This document shows, piece by piece, positions 1 to 8,298 of a stretch of DNA of 64,000 bases. The stretch spans positions 3,534,001 through 3,598,000 of the forward strand of contig NZ_CP070975.1 in NCBI RefSeq assembly GCF_017377875.1. Direction: 5' to 3'. Every line of letters begins with the position of its first letter. The first letter of the stretch is position 1. This stretch comes from Alcaligenes sp. SORT26. Lineage in GTDB: Bacteria > Pseudomonadota > Gammaproteobacteria > Burkholderiales > Burkholderiaceae_B. Below the pieces are notes generated by a model that worked only from the letters and a program-made list of their open reading frames with translations, ran no database searches and was not told the DNA's origin. The translations under genes were made by a program, and so were the position numbers.

Positions 1-1782
1 TTTGAAGATGCTGGTGTAGCTGGCGTAGACGGAGTGCTCTTCGTTCAGGTCGTAAACAATGCCTGCATAGGGGGTGAAGACATTGTCTTCATTCATGGTC
101 TTCAGGCTGTTGTTCCTGGCCAGCACCGGGTCGGGATACTGCTGGGATAGGCTGTAGCGATAGTTGCTGATACGAGTGCCCAGAATCACTGCCAGATCGT
201 CACTAGGCTTCAGGCGCAGCGCGGTATAGCCGCCGTATTGCTTGACGGAGAGATCGTAGTCAAACAGTTTCTCGCCAGAGATAGTGGGGCGGGCGGGATT
301 GTTGTCCCACTCGAACATATTGTTCACGGCCGTGCCTTCAATACCGGCGTAGCGCATGGGTTCATGGAAGTTGTCGTATTTGGACGAGTTAAAGCCCAGT
401 ACCAATTCATGTTCGCGTCCGAACAGTTGGAAGGGGCCTTTTACATGAACATCAAAGCTGGTCTGGCGCTGCTTGGCGCTAGATACGCCGCCATACAGTT
501 TGACTCCCTTGCCGGTGACGGGGTCAGGGTAGCCCCAGGAAGCATCCGCCCGCTGACCGCTGCGGCGTCCTTCCATATGGTTCAAAGACAGTGCCAAGGA
601 CCAGTCGCTGGGTAACTGCTGATCCAGTTTCAGGAAGCTGTTGGTCACTTCCATAGTGTTAGTGCTCCAGCGAGCGCCAGGGCTGGTGTGGACGTCGTAA
701 TCAATCTGTTCGCCTGTGTTGTAGAACAGAGGCAGGCCAGAGCCGGTGGAGCCGCGTGGATCGTTTTTCTGATAATCCATGCCCAGCGTCACCAAAGTGG
801 TGTCGGTGATATCTGCTTCCAGAACGCCATAGACAATATCTTTTTTGGTCTTGAAGTAGTCCATATAGCTATTGCCTTCCTGGTGTGCGCCCACCAGTCG
901 ACCGCGCAGACGACCGCTGTTGAGCAAAGGCCCGCTCAGATCCACTTGAGCCCGCATCTGATCCCAGGAGCCATAGCCCACTTCGGCATGACCTTGAAAG
1001 TCCGTTGTCGGACGCTTGCGCACCATATTGACGACGCCGGATGGGTCGCCTGCGCCGGTCAGCAAGCCGGAGGCTCCACGCAGTACTTCAACACGGTCAT
1101 AAATCGCCATATCGGCCAGCCCCTGGGGGATGTTCTGGCTGACGATATCGGACAGGGTGGACAGGCCGTCCAACTGATAGTTGTCGATGGCATAGCCACG
1201 CGAGTAGATGGTGTAGCGGTCGCTGCCTATGTGCTGGATAGAGATACCAGGCGCTTGTTGCAGCACGCTGCCGATATTGTCCAGTGACTGGTCTTCAATC
1301 CGTTGGCGTGTCATCACACTGACGGTCTGCGGGGTTTCACGCAGCGTCATGTTCAGCTTGGTGGCGGTGGTTGTGGCGCCGTGACTGGCGTAGGTCTGGC
1401 TACCCTCGGTGACGGGCAGGCGACGGCCCACAACCCGCACTGGCGCCAGCATGGTGGCGTCGGCATTGGGGCGCGACAAGGTAATCGTATTGTTCTCGCG
1501 CCGGTACTCCAGTCCCGAACCTTGCAGCAAGGTGCGCAGTGCCTCTTCCGGGCGCATCCGGCCCTGAATAGGTGTCGTGCTCAAACCTTGAACCAGCGAG
1601 GGAGAGAAGAACACCTGTAGCTGGGTTTGCTCGGCCAGTTTCAACAGCGCTTCGGACAAAGGCTGGGCAGGAATGTGGATAGGCACAGGGTTATCTTGTG
1701 CCAGGGCGGGGGCACTGGCGCTGGCCACCATCAGAGCAAGCAGGACTGGGCGCAGGCGGGGTAGAAAAGTGGTTCGGTTCAC
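1..1782 (-). CDS. TonB-dependent siderophore receptor, FecA/FpvA type (3' end outside window)
   Basis: Outer-membrane receptor for a ferric siderophore; 594 codons are visible and the C-terminal barrel runs off the window start. The product opens with a signal peptide ending near PALAQD. An STN domain follows (about residues 25-100, with PAQPLSEALLKLAEQT), the transducer module that talks to FecR-type anti-sigma factors. The TonB box/plug region contains LRETPQTVSVMTRQ, then the barrel begins. I chose a GTG start at 1782 because an in-frame TGA lies nine bases upstream; no good Shine-Dalgarno is visible. The gene sits 149 bp downstream of a fecR gene on the same strand, so the three genes form a sigma / anti-sigma / receptor signalling unit. 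The ligand cannot be told from sequence. Confidence 0.93.
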   Translation of the reverse strand, partial: MNRTTFLPRLRPVLLALMVASASAPALAQDNPVPIHIPAQPLSEALLKLAEQTQLQVFFSPSLVQGLSTTPIQGRMRPEEALRTLLQGSGLEYRRENNTITLSRPNADATMLAPVRVVGRRLPVTEGSQTYASHGATTTATKLNMTLRETPQTVSVMTRQRIEDQSLDNIGSVLQQAPGISIQHIGSDRYTIYSRGYAIDNYQLDGLSTLSDIVSQNIPQGLADMAIYDRVEVLRGASGLLTGAGDPSGVVNMVRKRPTTDFQGHAEVGYGSWDQMRAQVDLSGPLLNSGRLRGRLVGAHQEGNSYMDYFKTKKDIVYGVLEADITDTTLVTLGMDYQKNDPRGSTGSGLPLFYNTGEQIDYDVHTSPGARWSTNTMEVTNSFLKLDQQLPSDWSLALSLNHMEGRRSGQRADASWGYPDPVTGKGVKLYGGVSSAKQRQTSFDVHVKGPFQLFGREHELVLGFNSSKYDNFHEPMRYAGIEGTAVNNMFEWDNNPARPTISGEKLFDYDLSVKQYGGYTALRLKPSDDLAVILGTRISNYRYSLSQQYPDPVLARNNSLKTMNEDNVFTPYAGIVYDLNEEHSVYASYTSIFK

Positions 1783-1931
1783 GGTAGCGGTTCAGAGTAG
1801 GGGTCGGGCACCGCAGTGCCCGGATTCAGATATGTTCCTGCAAGCACGACATTGAGGAACGCTGAATCTAAATACGAGTCAGTCTTACTAAACCCCTCAG
1901 GCTGAATCGATTTATTTGAAACTAATTGTAA

Positions 1932-2927
1932 TTACGAAGCGCTCACCAGAATGATGCTGCCGTCGTCCTGCGTTCGGGCTTGCAGGGGCAGGATTTGTTG
2001 CAGAGCCTGGAGCACGGCACTTTGCTCATCCAGCAGGAAGGAGGCCGTGACACGTTGCTGGCCGAGTTTGGCCTCGGCGATACGAATGGGCTGTTCGCGG
2101 TAGCGGTTAATTTCCGCCACCACCTCGGACAAGCTCATGTCGCGCACAATCAGGCGTCCTTGTCGCCAGGCAGTGGCAGCGGCGACATCGACGTCTGTCT
2201 GAATGCTCAGGCCTTCTTCGGGGGAGATTGTGGCTCCGGAGCCCGCAGCCAGATAACGGGTCTGGCGATTCCACCAGCGGCCACTGGATACTTCCACATT
2301 GCCGCTTTCAACCAGGACTTTGACCTGCTCCGCATCGCGTCGCACGGTAAAGCTGGTGCCGGTAACGCGTACTTGAGTTGTCCCGGCTTTGACGGTGAAT
2401 GGGCGTTGGGGGCAGGATGCGACCGAGAACATGACTTCGCCCTGAATCAAGTGCAGATGGCGGCTGTCTTCATAAAAACGCAGTTCGGCTTGTGTGCCGG
2501 TATTCAGTTCCAGGCTGGAGCCGTCCGGCAGAGGAACCCAGCGGCGCTCGCCCACACGTGTCTGCAAGGAAGCGGCATAGACGGCTTGCGGGCTTAATAC
2601 GAGGCTGGCCAGACCTGCCGAACCCGCCACCGCGACGAGTGCCCCGGCATTGCGGATCAGTTTTCGACGGCGCAGATCAGGCCGGACGGGCACTGCTCCT
2701 CCGTATAAAGAGCTGACCAGATCCTTGTCCAGGGTACTGGCCAGGGAGCTGAGCTGTTCCAGCGCCATGAATTCACGCTCGTTTTCCGGGTCGGCTTGCA
2801 GCCAGTCGTCCAGCGCTTGTTCATCGGCAGGGGTGAAGCGGCCTGAATGCAGGCGCGCCGACCATTGGGCTGCCGCCTCGGCGGGGGAGGTGGCATCACT
2901 GGGATAAAAAGAGGATTCAGAACTCAT
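1932..2927 (-). CDS. FecR-type transmembrane anti-sigma regulator
   Basis: Relays the siderophore-bound state of the outer-membrane receptor to the cognate ECF sigma factor. The 331-residue product has an N-terminal DUF4880 helix region (QWSARLHSGRFTPADEQAL), one transmembrane segment near residues 93-113 (ALVAVAGSAGLASLVL), the periplasmic FecR domain (LPDGSSLELNTGTQAELRF; GTSFTVRR) and a C-terminal STN-like fold (SLSEVVAEINRYR) that contacts the receptor. The chosen ATG at 2927 overlaps the end of the sigma gene by 11 bp, which suggests translational coupling; longer in-frame starts would lie deep inside the sigma gene. Family assignment is firm; the signal is unknown. Confidence 0.92.
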   Translation of the reverse strand: MSSESSFYPSDATSPAEAAAQWSARLHSGRFTPADEQALDDWLQADPENEREFMALEQLSSLASTLDKDLVSSLYGGAVPVRPDLRRRKLIRNAGALVAVAGSAGLASLVLSPQAVYAASLQTRVGERRWVPLPDGSSLELNTGTQAELRFYEDSRHLHLIQGEVMFSVASCPQRPFTVKAGTTQVRVTGTSFTVRRDAEQVKVLVESGNVEVSSGRWWNRQTRYLAAGSGATISPEEGLSIQTDVDVAAATAWRQGRLIVRDMSLSEVVAEINRYREQPIRIAEAKLGQQRVTASFLLDEQSAVLQALQQILPLQARTQDDGSIILVSAS

Positions 2928-3423
2928 CGCGCAGACGCTCGCGGACAAACTGGCTGGCCAGCGCAATGTAGCGCTCCACACTGGCAAGTGACAGTTTCAG
3001 ATGACGGGCAATTTCAGCTTGGGTCCAGCCTTCTATGCGATTCAGCACGAAAGCCCGTCGGTGATTCAAGGGAAGTTCTTCAAGAGCGGCGACCAGGGCC
3101 TGACGCAGTTGCTCGGCGCTGGCATGGGCGTCGGCCCCATCGGTGGTGGGGTGAGCCTCTTCATGCAGCTCGTCCCAGGCCAGGTGCTGGAAGCGGCTGT
3201 TGCGACGCCACAGATCAATCGCCCGATGGCGGGCGGAACGATACAGAAAATGGCGGGCATGGGCCGCTGTCAGTGTTTTCTGATCTTTGTGAAGCAAGGC
3301 CTCAACGGCATCGTGAGCCACGTCCTCCGCGTCCGCAGAGCCACCAAAGCGGCGCAGGCAGGACTGCATGAACTCGCCATAACAGGCCAGCCAGCTTTTG
3401 CGGGAGAGGTCCGAGTTGGACAT
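2917..3423 (-). CDS. ECF RNA polymerase sigma factor, FecI type
   Basis: Extracytoplasmic-function sigma factor expected to transcribe the receptor gene downstream when the receptor is engaged. The 168-residue product has region 2 (AEDVAHDAVEALLHKDQKT; HFLYRSARHRAIDLWRR) and region 4 (ALEELPLNHRRAFVLNRIEG, then WTQAEIARHLKLSLASVERY). It begins at ATG 3423 (MSNSDLSRKSW), which matches the normal length of FecI proteins; an in-frame extension upstream is possible but would include the Fur-box region. It is the first gene of the sigma / fecR / receptor run. Confidence 0.92.
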   Translation of the reverse strand: MSNSDLSRKSWLACYGEFMQSCLRRFGGSADAEDVAHDAVEALLHKDQKTLTAAHARHFLYRSARHRAIDLWRRNSRFQHLAWDELHEEAHPTTDGADAHASAEQLRQALVAALEELPLNHRRAFVLNRIEGWTQAEIARHLKLSLASVERYIALASQFVRERLRDEF

Positions 3424-3459
3424 GAGGACAGGGGATCGAATGACAAAGAGCAAATTATT

Positions 3460-3478
3460 GCAAATAGTTCTCATTAAC
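3460..3478 (-). promoter_or_regulatory. putative Fur box upstream of the sigma gene
   Basis: On the minus strand the 19-mer GTTAATGAGAACTATTTGC matches the classic GATAATGATAATCATTATC Fur consensus at 13 of 19 positions. It lies about 40 bp upstream of the sigma-factor start, where Fur-Fe2+ would repress the operon in iron-replete cells. The match is by eye. Confidence 0.6.
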
Positions 3479-3607
3479 TCAATGCTGACTAATTCTGATC
3501 TGTAGGGGCGGTGAGGTTGCCATGCAACGCCGTGTGGCAAGCTGCTCCGAAAAACAGGCATGTTCGGCGAAATGCTTTGTTGTTTCATACAAGATCGTTA
3601 TACTTGC

Positions 3608-3735
3608 GAACTATCAGGGGGAGTAGCTTACTTTCCGGAGCATCGTCATCACGGCAATCTGTGTTTTTCTCACATATTCCCGGTGCCCGGGCAACCTTAG
3701 GGTTGCAAGCAAGACCTTGCCATTAATGGGCAAGG
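3608..3735 (+). ncRNA. yybP-ykoY manganese riboswitch aptamer
   Basis: The leader carries the hallmark 5' element GGGGAGTAGC (about 3617), an internal CGTCA-containing segment (about 3643), a short GC hairpin (GCAACC/GGGTTGC) and the hallmark 3' element AGCAAGACCTTGCC (about 3709-3722). This order is the yybP-ykoY (mntP/alx) Mn2+-sensing aptamer. The 3' element can also form a hairpin with GGGCAAGGT just downstream, so alternative pairing is plausible. The gene that follows is a TerC/YkoY-family membrane protein, the classic partner of this riboswitch. Confidence 0.9.
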
Positions 3736-3753
3736 TGTATCCTCTAAAAAGAT

Positions 3754-3793
3754 ATGGCCTGCGTCCTTAATGGATCAGGCCATTTTTGTTTTG
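3754..3793 (+). terminator. intrinsic terminator of the riboswitch expression platform
   Basis: ATGGCCTG (3754-3761) pairs with CAGGCCAT (3776-3783), followed by TTTTTGTTTT. It lies between the manganese aptamer and the TerC-family gene, so transcription attenuation is the likely mode of control, with Mn2+ favouring read-through (inference from known members). Confidence 0.8.
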
Positions 3794-3878
3794 TACAAGG
3801 TTGTCATTTTTGCCTTGTATAGTTGCGCAAGATGGTCGTCAGCTTTCAATCAAACAATATGAAAAGGCGGTCTTACAC

Positions 3879-4586
3879 ATGATGGAGTTTTTGCAAACAA
3901 TGAGTTGGGCGGCAGTATTTCAGATCATCCTGATCGATATATTGCTGGGGGGCGATAACGCTGTGGTGATTGCATTGGCTTGCCGTAACTTGCCCGCCAA
4001 GCAGCGTGTTAAAGGTATTTTGTGGGGTACAGCCGGTGCCATTGGCCTGCGCGTGGTCCTGATTGCCTTTGCCCTGACCTTGCTGGCCGTGCCTTACCTG
4101 AAAGTGGTGGGTGCTCTGTTGCTGGTCTGGATCGGTGTGAAACTGCTGATTCCTGAGGACGAAGGTCACGGTAATGTGGAAGGTAGTGCCACGCTGTGGA
4201 AGGCCGTGAAAACCATCATCATTGCCGACTTTGTCATGAGCCTGGATAACGTCATCGCGATTGCTGGTGCCGCTCAAACTGCAGATCCGGATCACCAGAT
4301 CGGCCTGGTTGTGTTTGGTCTGGTCGTTAGTGTGCCTATCATCATCTGGGGTAGCACACTGGTTCTGAAGCTGATCGATCGCTTCCCGTTCGTGGTGACC
4401 CTGGGCGCTGCGCTGCTGGGCTGGATCGCCGGTGGCATGATCGTGACCGATGTGAAGTTTGTCGAATACTTCGGCGTTGCTTCCACCAGCACCAAGCTGA
4501 TTGCTGAAGTGGTCGGCGCCTTGCTGATCGTGGCTTTGGGTCATGCCCTGGCTGCCCGCAAGCGCAAGCAAGTAGCCCAAGCCTGA
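3879..4586 (+). CDS. TerC/YkoY-family integral membrane metal exporter
   Basis: A 235-residue inner-membrane protein with about seven hydrophobic segments. It carries the two acidic TerC signatures, ILIDILLGGDNAVVIALA (about residues 15-32) and IIADFVMSLDNVIAIAG (about 113-129), whose Asp/Asn residues lie within the membrane. TerC/YkoY/YjbE proteins under yybP-ykoY control export or manage manganese. I chose the ATG at 3879 (MMEFLQTM) with AGGCGG upstream; an earlier in-frame ATG would place coding sequence inside the terminator. Control is by the riboswitch and terminator directly upstream. Substrate Mn2+ is inferred from the riboswitch, not from the protein. Confidence 0.9.
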   Translation: MMEFLQTMSWAAVFQIILIDILLGGDNAVVIALACRNLPAKQRVKGILWGTAGAIGLRVVLIAFALTLLAVPYLKVVGALLLVWIGVKLLIPEDEGHGNVEGSATLWKAVKTIIIADFVMSLDNVIAIAGAAQTADPDHQIGLVVFGLVVSVPIIIWGSTLVLKLIDRFPFVVTLGAALLGWIAGGMIVTDVKFVEYFGVASTSTKLIAEVVGALLIVALGHALAARKRKQVAQA

Positions 4587-4681
4587 AATTGAAACAGCAG
4601 GTGTAGAACCGTGTCGGGGGCTTCGCGTCCGGCATGGTTCTGGGTTAAGCTCGAACGATTTTCTAAAAAAAGGAGTACACC

Positions 4682-4963
4682 ATGGCACAAGCCTCCGCAC
4701 GCCACATTCTGGTCAGCACCGAAGAGAAAGCGAATGAACTGAAAGCCGCTATCGAAGGTGGTTCTGACTTCGCTCAGGTGGCCAAGGAAAATTCTAGCTG
4801 CCCATCGGCCCGTATGGGCGGCGAGCTGGGAACCTTTGGCCGTGGCCAAATGGTCCCCGAGTTCGATCAGGTTGTGTTCAGCGCCCCCGTTGGCGTTGTA
4901 CAAGGCCCCGTCAAGACTCAGTTCGGCTACCACCTGGTAGAAGTGACTGCACGTCAGGACTGA
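4682..4963 (+). CDS. ppiC: parvulin-type peptidyl-prolyl cis-trans isomerase (PpiC-like)
   Basis: A single-domain, 93-residue parvulin that catalyses cis-trans isomerisation of prolyl peptide bonds. The whole protein is one rotamase domain: ASARHILV at the start, FAQVAKENSSCPSA, GGELGTFGRGQMVPEF and the C-terminal FGYHLVEV. There is no signal peptide, so it is cytoplasmic like E. coli PpiC. A strong AGGAG ribosome site lies upstream of the ATG. It is monocistronic, with an intrinsic terminator right after the stop. Confidence 0.92.
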   Translation: MAQASARHILVSTEEKANELKAAIEGGSDFAQVAKENSSCPSARMGGELGTFGRGQMVPEFDQVVFSAPVGVVQGPVKTQFGYHLVEVTARQD

Positions 4964-4980
4964 TACGATCAGGCCAATGA

Positions 4981-5007
4981 AAAACCCGCCTCGGCGGGTT
5001 TTTTTTT
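4981..5007 (+). terminator. intrinsic terminator after ppiC
   Basis: AAACCCGCC-TC-GGCGGGTTT stem followed by a run of T residues, 18 bp after the ppiC stop. Confidence 0.9.
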
Positions 5008-5016
5008 GCGCATGCT

Positions 5017-5065
5017 GGTGACGGGTGACGAGTGACGGGTGACTGGTGACCGGCGACTAGTGATT
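5017..5065 (+). repeat. tandem heptamer array, seven copies of (g/a)GTGACN
   Basis: Seven head-to-tail 7-mers can be read without gaps: GGTGACG, GGTGACG, AGTGACG, GGTGACT, GGTGACC, GGCGACT, AGTGATT. Copies decay towards the right-hand end. The array lies in the 340-bp gap between the ppiC terminator and the next gene; the rest of that gap (5066-5346) holds no gene I can support. Confidence 0.8.
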
Positions 5066-5346
5066 AGGACTCGGACTTGGCTGTTGTTGGGGCTGACAGG
5101 CTAGGGAAAAATTGAGTTGCCTTTAAAACCGACGCGGTGCCCAATAAAGAGGCTGTTTTTTGTTTCTTTCCTTGTGCATCAGGTCTGCTCATAGAAACTA
5201 ATGCTTTGATTCTCGGGGCTTATACATAAAAAGTCTGGACATTTGCCTGCAAGCTGCGCAGTATGCCAGCCATACCGGCTCACGGCCTTGTCGCCGTGTT
5301 ATTCGCTTACCGTGAGCGAACCAGCCCATTCTTATAAAGAAACCCG

Positions 5347-5613
5347 ATGAAACGCACCGATATGGAAAAGCTCAGCGCCGTCAAACTGCTGAGCAATGTA
5401 AAGAAAGCAGGTACACCGCAACGCTTTGCGGGTGATTCCGCCGTGGCCGATCGGCGCGAACAACGTCGTCTGGATCAGGCCGCTGGTCTGGTGTCCTTTC
5501 CCGTGAAGCTGACCCAGCCCGTCATTGATGCCGTGCGCGCTCGCGCTGCCGAGCAAGGCGTATCGACCAATGAAGTGATTGATCGCCTGCTGGCTCAAGC
5601 TCTGGACCTGTAA
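5347..5613 (+). CDS. conserved hypothetical protein, 88 aa, ribbon-helix-helix-like C-terminus
   Basis: The first half is charged and probably flexible. The second half (about residues 48-88: VSFPVKLTQPVIDAVRARAA, then EQGVSTNEVIDRLLAQAL) has the strand-helix-helix pattern of small Arc/CopG-type DNA-binding or dimerisation folds. That is a pattern call only. The gene ends three bases before the ATG of the YaiI-family gene, so the two are almost certainly one transcript. Confidence 0.75.
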   Translation: MKRTDMEKLSAVKLLSNVKKAGTPQRFAGDSAVADRREQRRLDQAAGLVSFPVKLTQPVIDAVRARAAEQGVSTNEVIDRLLAQALDL

Positions 5614-5616
5614 TCC

Positions 5617-6078
5617 ATGCAGATTTGGGTTGATGCGGACGCCTGTCCCGTCGTCATCAAAGAAATTCTGTACCGTGCCGGGCAACGCTGGAGCCGCCAT
5701 GTGATCCTGGTGGCGAACCAGATGTTGCGCATGCCGCCATCGCCCTGGTTGCGCGCCGTGCAGGTGGCGCGGGGCTTTGACGTGGCCGATGACTACATCG
5801 TCCAGCACGCCAGTGTGGGTGATCTGGTGATTACCGCCGACATCCCCCTGGCCGCCCAGGTGCTGGAGCGCAAGGCATTGGTCCTGACCCCCAGAGGCGA
5901 ACGCCTGGATGCCAACAGCATAGGCGAGCGCCTGGCCATGCGCGACATGATGGAAGAGCTGCGCAGCACTGGTGTTGATATCGGCGGCCCGGCCCCTTTC
6001 AGTCAGGCCGACCGGCGCGAGTTCGCCAATGCCTTGGACCGTTTGATGATGAGCCTGAAAACGGCAGCCAGATCGTAA
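5617..6078 (+). CDS. yaiI: YaiI/YqxD family protein (UPF0178, PIN-like)
   Basis: A 153-residue cytoplasmic protein with the unmistakable family start [16 protein letters not shown], followed by [20 protein letters not shown] and an R-G-E-R-L-D segment. The conserved aspartates suggest a PIN-like metal-dependent nuclease fold, but the biological role of the family is not established. It follows the 88-aa gene with a 3-bp gap. Confidence 0.9.
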   Translation: MQIWVDADACPVVIKEILYRAGQRWSRHVILVANQMLRMPPSPWLRAVQVARGFDVADDYIVQHASVGDLVITADIPLAAQVLERKALVLTPRGERLDANSIGERLAMRDMMEELRSTGVDIGGPAPFSQADRREFANALDRLMMSLKTAARS

Positions 6079-6149
6079 ACAGACTTGCCTTACCCCCAGC
6101 CCATGTGTGAGTCTGTCGCTGGATTGAAATTTTTAAAGTGAAGTACGCA

Positions 6150-6524
6150 ATGACAGACTCCAAACGCCCCCTGATGAATTTGACTGGCCTGAACGAGGCC
6201 GTCGCCCAGTTCGCCCGCGAGCGTGAATGGGACCAGTTCCATAGCCCCAAGAATCTGGCCATGGCGCTGACCAATGAAGTGGGCGAGCTGATCGAAATCT
6301 TCCAATGGCTGACAGAAGACCAGTCCCGCGAGGTTGGTAAAGACCCGAAAACTGCCGAAGCCGTGCGCGATGAGCTGGCTGACGTGCAGATCTATTTGAG
6401 CCGTCTGGCAGTCGTTCTAGGTGTGGATATGAACGAGGCGGTCACGAATAAGCTGGTGAAAAATGCCCAGAAATACCCTGCCGATAAGGTGCGGGGGACG
6501 AACAAGAAATATACGGAGTTGTAA
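6150..6524 (+). CDS. MazG-like nucleotide pyrophosphohydrolase (dCTPase / RS21-C6 type)
   Basis: A small (124 aa) all-alpha NTP pyrophosphohydrolase expected to hydrolyse non-canonical or excess (d)NTPs to the monophosphate. The metal-binding signature is complete: EVGELIEIFQW (ExxE helix) and, after about 25 residues, DELADVQIYLSRL (ExxD helix). Length and motif spacing fit the stand-alone dCTPase/RS21-C6 branch rather than two-domain MazG. I chose the ATG at 6150 (MTDSKRP); an in-frame GTG at 6138 has a poorer upstream context. Substrate preference cannot be read from sequence. Confidence 0.88.
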   Translation: MTDSKRPLMNLTGLNEAVAQFAREREWDQFHSPKNLAMALTNEVGELIEIFQWLTEDQSREVGKDPKTAEAVRDELADVQIYLSRLAVVLGVDMNEAVTNKLVKNAQKYPADKVRGTNKKYTEL

Positions 6525-6537
6525 GAGGAGCCAGGAC

Positions 6538-7179
6538 TTACAGCTCTCCTAGCATTTCCTCTACAAACCGCTCCATCCGTGCGTGCCGCTCACGCGCGAT
6601 TTCTTGTCCGCGCTTTGTCTGAAAACCCTCGGCCAATTTGAATAATTTGGCCGGGAAGTGATCCAGCGCGTAGCGCTTGTCATCCAGAGGGCGATTCTCT
6701 GCTTTTGGATCTTCTGGCTCGTACAAGCTGGAGCCCATTCGTCCCGCTGTATAGAAGCAGCGAGCAATGCCTAGAGCACCAATGGCATCCAGGCGGTCTG
6801 CATCCTGCAAGATGCAGGCTTCCAGGCTGGCGGGCGGTATGTTCGCCGAGAAGCTGTGGCTTTGAATGGCTTGTCCCACGGCTTTACAGTCCTGCTCGGA
6901 CCAGCCCATCTTGGCCAGGATGTGTTGCGCCTGTTCGGCTGACAGAGTGGAGGCGCGAGAGCGCAAGGGCGAGTTCTTTTCTACCGCAACGCAGTCGTGC
7001 AGCACCGTCGCTGCCAGCAAAATCCGCAGATCCCCACCTTCTTTTTCCTGAATCGCACAGACGTTCTTCCAGACCCGTTGCAAGTGCGTCTGGTCGTGGG
7101 AACCGTCGTTATGACTGGTGCTGCTGTGGGGCAGGAGCTGGGCGGCAAGCTCTTCAAAGGGATGGAACAGGCTGGACAT
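6538..7179 (-). CDS. HD-domain phosphohydrolase (YedJ-like)
   Basis: A 213-residue HD-superfamily metal-dependent phosphohydrolase. Visible metal ligands are H in GSHDQTHLQRVWKN (the H...HD pattern), HD in AATVLHDCVAVEKN and D in LQDADRLDAIGALGIAR. The arrangement and length match the YedJ/YpgQ group, some members of which act as nucleotide pyrophosphatases; the real substrate here is unknown. The start was placed at MSSLFHPFEE (7179), the first residue of the conserved part. It converges on the MazG-like gene with a 13-bp gap and no obvious terminator between them. Confidence 0.85.
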   Translation of the reverse strand: MSSLFHPFEELAAQLLPHSSTSHNDGSHDQTHLQRVWKNVCAIQEKEGGDLRILLAATVLHDCVAVEKNSPLRSRASTLSAEQAQHILAKMGWSEQDCKAVGQAIQSHSFSANIPPASLEACILQDADRLDAIGALGIARCFYTAGRMGSSLYEPEDPKAENRPLDDKRYALDHFPAKLFKLAEGFQTKRGQEIARERHARMERFVEEMLGEL

Positions 7180-7245
7180 GGCTATGGTTCGCTGTAAAGG
7201 GTGCCACAGCATAACGCGAAGCAGCAGGGGCAGGACAGGTTCAAT

Positions 7246-7269
7246 AAAAAGGGCTGCCACGGGCAGCCC
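7246..7269 (-). terminator. intrinsic terminator of the Bug / enolase-superfamily operon
   Basis: On the minus strand GGGCTGCC and GGCAGCCC pair across a three-base loop and are followed by TTTTT. The site lies about 25 bp past the stop of the Bug-family gene. Confidence 0.8.
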
Positions 7270-7294
7270 TTCAGGGGAACTGAAGCCTTTAGAA

Positions 7295-8269
7295 CTAAAA
7301 GTTGCTCAGCCCCAAATCACGGACTGAATCGGCCCAATAGTTCAGATCCTGATCCACATACACCGTGAATTCGGCTGGGCTATTGGTGACCAGGGTCGCT
7401 CCGTTTCCATCCCAGATTTCCTTGATCTTGTCGGTGTTCAAGGCCCGGTGGATGCTGTCTGCCACGCTTTGTACGGTGGCATCGGGCACATCCCCCTGCA
7501 TGAAAATCCCGTACCAGGTCTGGGCACTGATTTCATCCATGCCCAATTCGTTCAAGGTAGGGACATCCGGCAGGGCAGGAGCGCGTTCCGGGCTGGAGAC
7601 CGCCAGGGCACGCAAGCGGCCATTGCGTATCTGTGCCACAGCGGACGGCATGGTCTCGAACATGAAGTCCACTTGATCGCCACTGATCAGCGCCATGACG
7701 GCTGGGCCGCTGCCTTTGTAATGCACGGCGGTCATGGTGGTGCCGGATTTCTTTTCCAGCTTGCCGGCCATCAGATGCAGCATGGTGGCGACGCCACTGG
7801 TTCCATAGTTCACGCCAGCGCCTTGCTTGGCCGCAGCCAGCAAGTCATCCACGCTGTGATAGGGCGAATTGGCGTTCACCACCAGCACATTGGGCATGGC
7901 GGCAATCAGGGTGACGGCTTTCAGGTCTTTGCGTGTGTCGTAGGGGAAGTTCTTCAACACCGCAGGCGCAATCATGTGATGCACGGCACCAAACAGGAGC
8001 TGATTGTCTGCGGGGCTGGAGTTGGCCACCATGCTGGCACCCAGCACGCCGCCTACGCCTCCTTTATTTTCCACAACAACGGTTTGACCAATTTCATTGC
8101 CCAAGGCTTCGGCCAGGGGACGAGCCAGGGTATCGCCCGAACCGCCTGCGGCAGAGGGGACGATCAGCCGCACCGGGCGCTCGGCCCAGGCGGGGGGAGC
8201 TGCCCAGCTTTGGGGCGCGGCAGCAAAGATAAAACTGAGGGCAAGTACAACACGGGACCAGGGTTTCAT
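7295..8269 (-). CDS. Bug-family (TctC-like) periplasmic substrate-binding protein
   Basis: Exported solute-binding protein of the tripartite tricarboxylate transporter (TTT) family. The 324-residue product has a Sec signal peptide cut near SWAAPPAWAERP, then the family opening RPVRLIVPSAAGGSGDTLAR, VVVENKGGVGG and PDVPTLNELGMDEISAQTWYG. An AGGAGG ribosome site precedes ATG 8269. It is 29 bp downstream of an enolase-superfamily enzyme, so the ligand is probably the sugar acid or carboxylate that enzyme handles (inference). No TctA/TctB membrane genes are adjacent, which is usual for Bug genes in Burkholderiales. Confidence 0.92.
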   Translation of the reverse strand: MKPWSRVVLALSFIFAAAPQSWAAPPAWAERPVRLIVPSAAGGSGDTLARPLAEALGNEIGQTVVVENKGGVGGVLGASMVANSSPADNQLLFGAVHHMIAPAVLKNFPYDTRKDLKAVTLIAAMPNVLVVNANSPYHSVDDLLAAAKQGAGVNYGTSGVATMLHLMAGKLEKKSGTTMTAVHYKGSGPAVMALISGDQVDFMFETMPSAVAQIRNGRLRALAVSSPERAPALPDVPTLNELGMDEISAQTWYGIFMQGDVPDATVQSVADSIHRALNTDKIKEIWDGNGATLVTNSPAEFTVYVDQDLNYWADSVRDLGLSNF

Positions 8270-8298
8270 GTCTGTTTACCTCCTCGGTAATAGTCGGT

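Noticed and set aside
5017-5065. CRISPR-like array
   Set aside because: The units are seven bases without spacers, so this is a simple tandem repeat.
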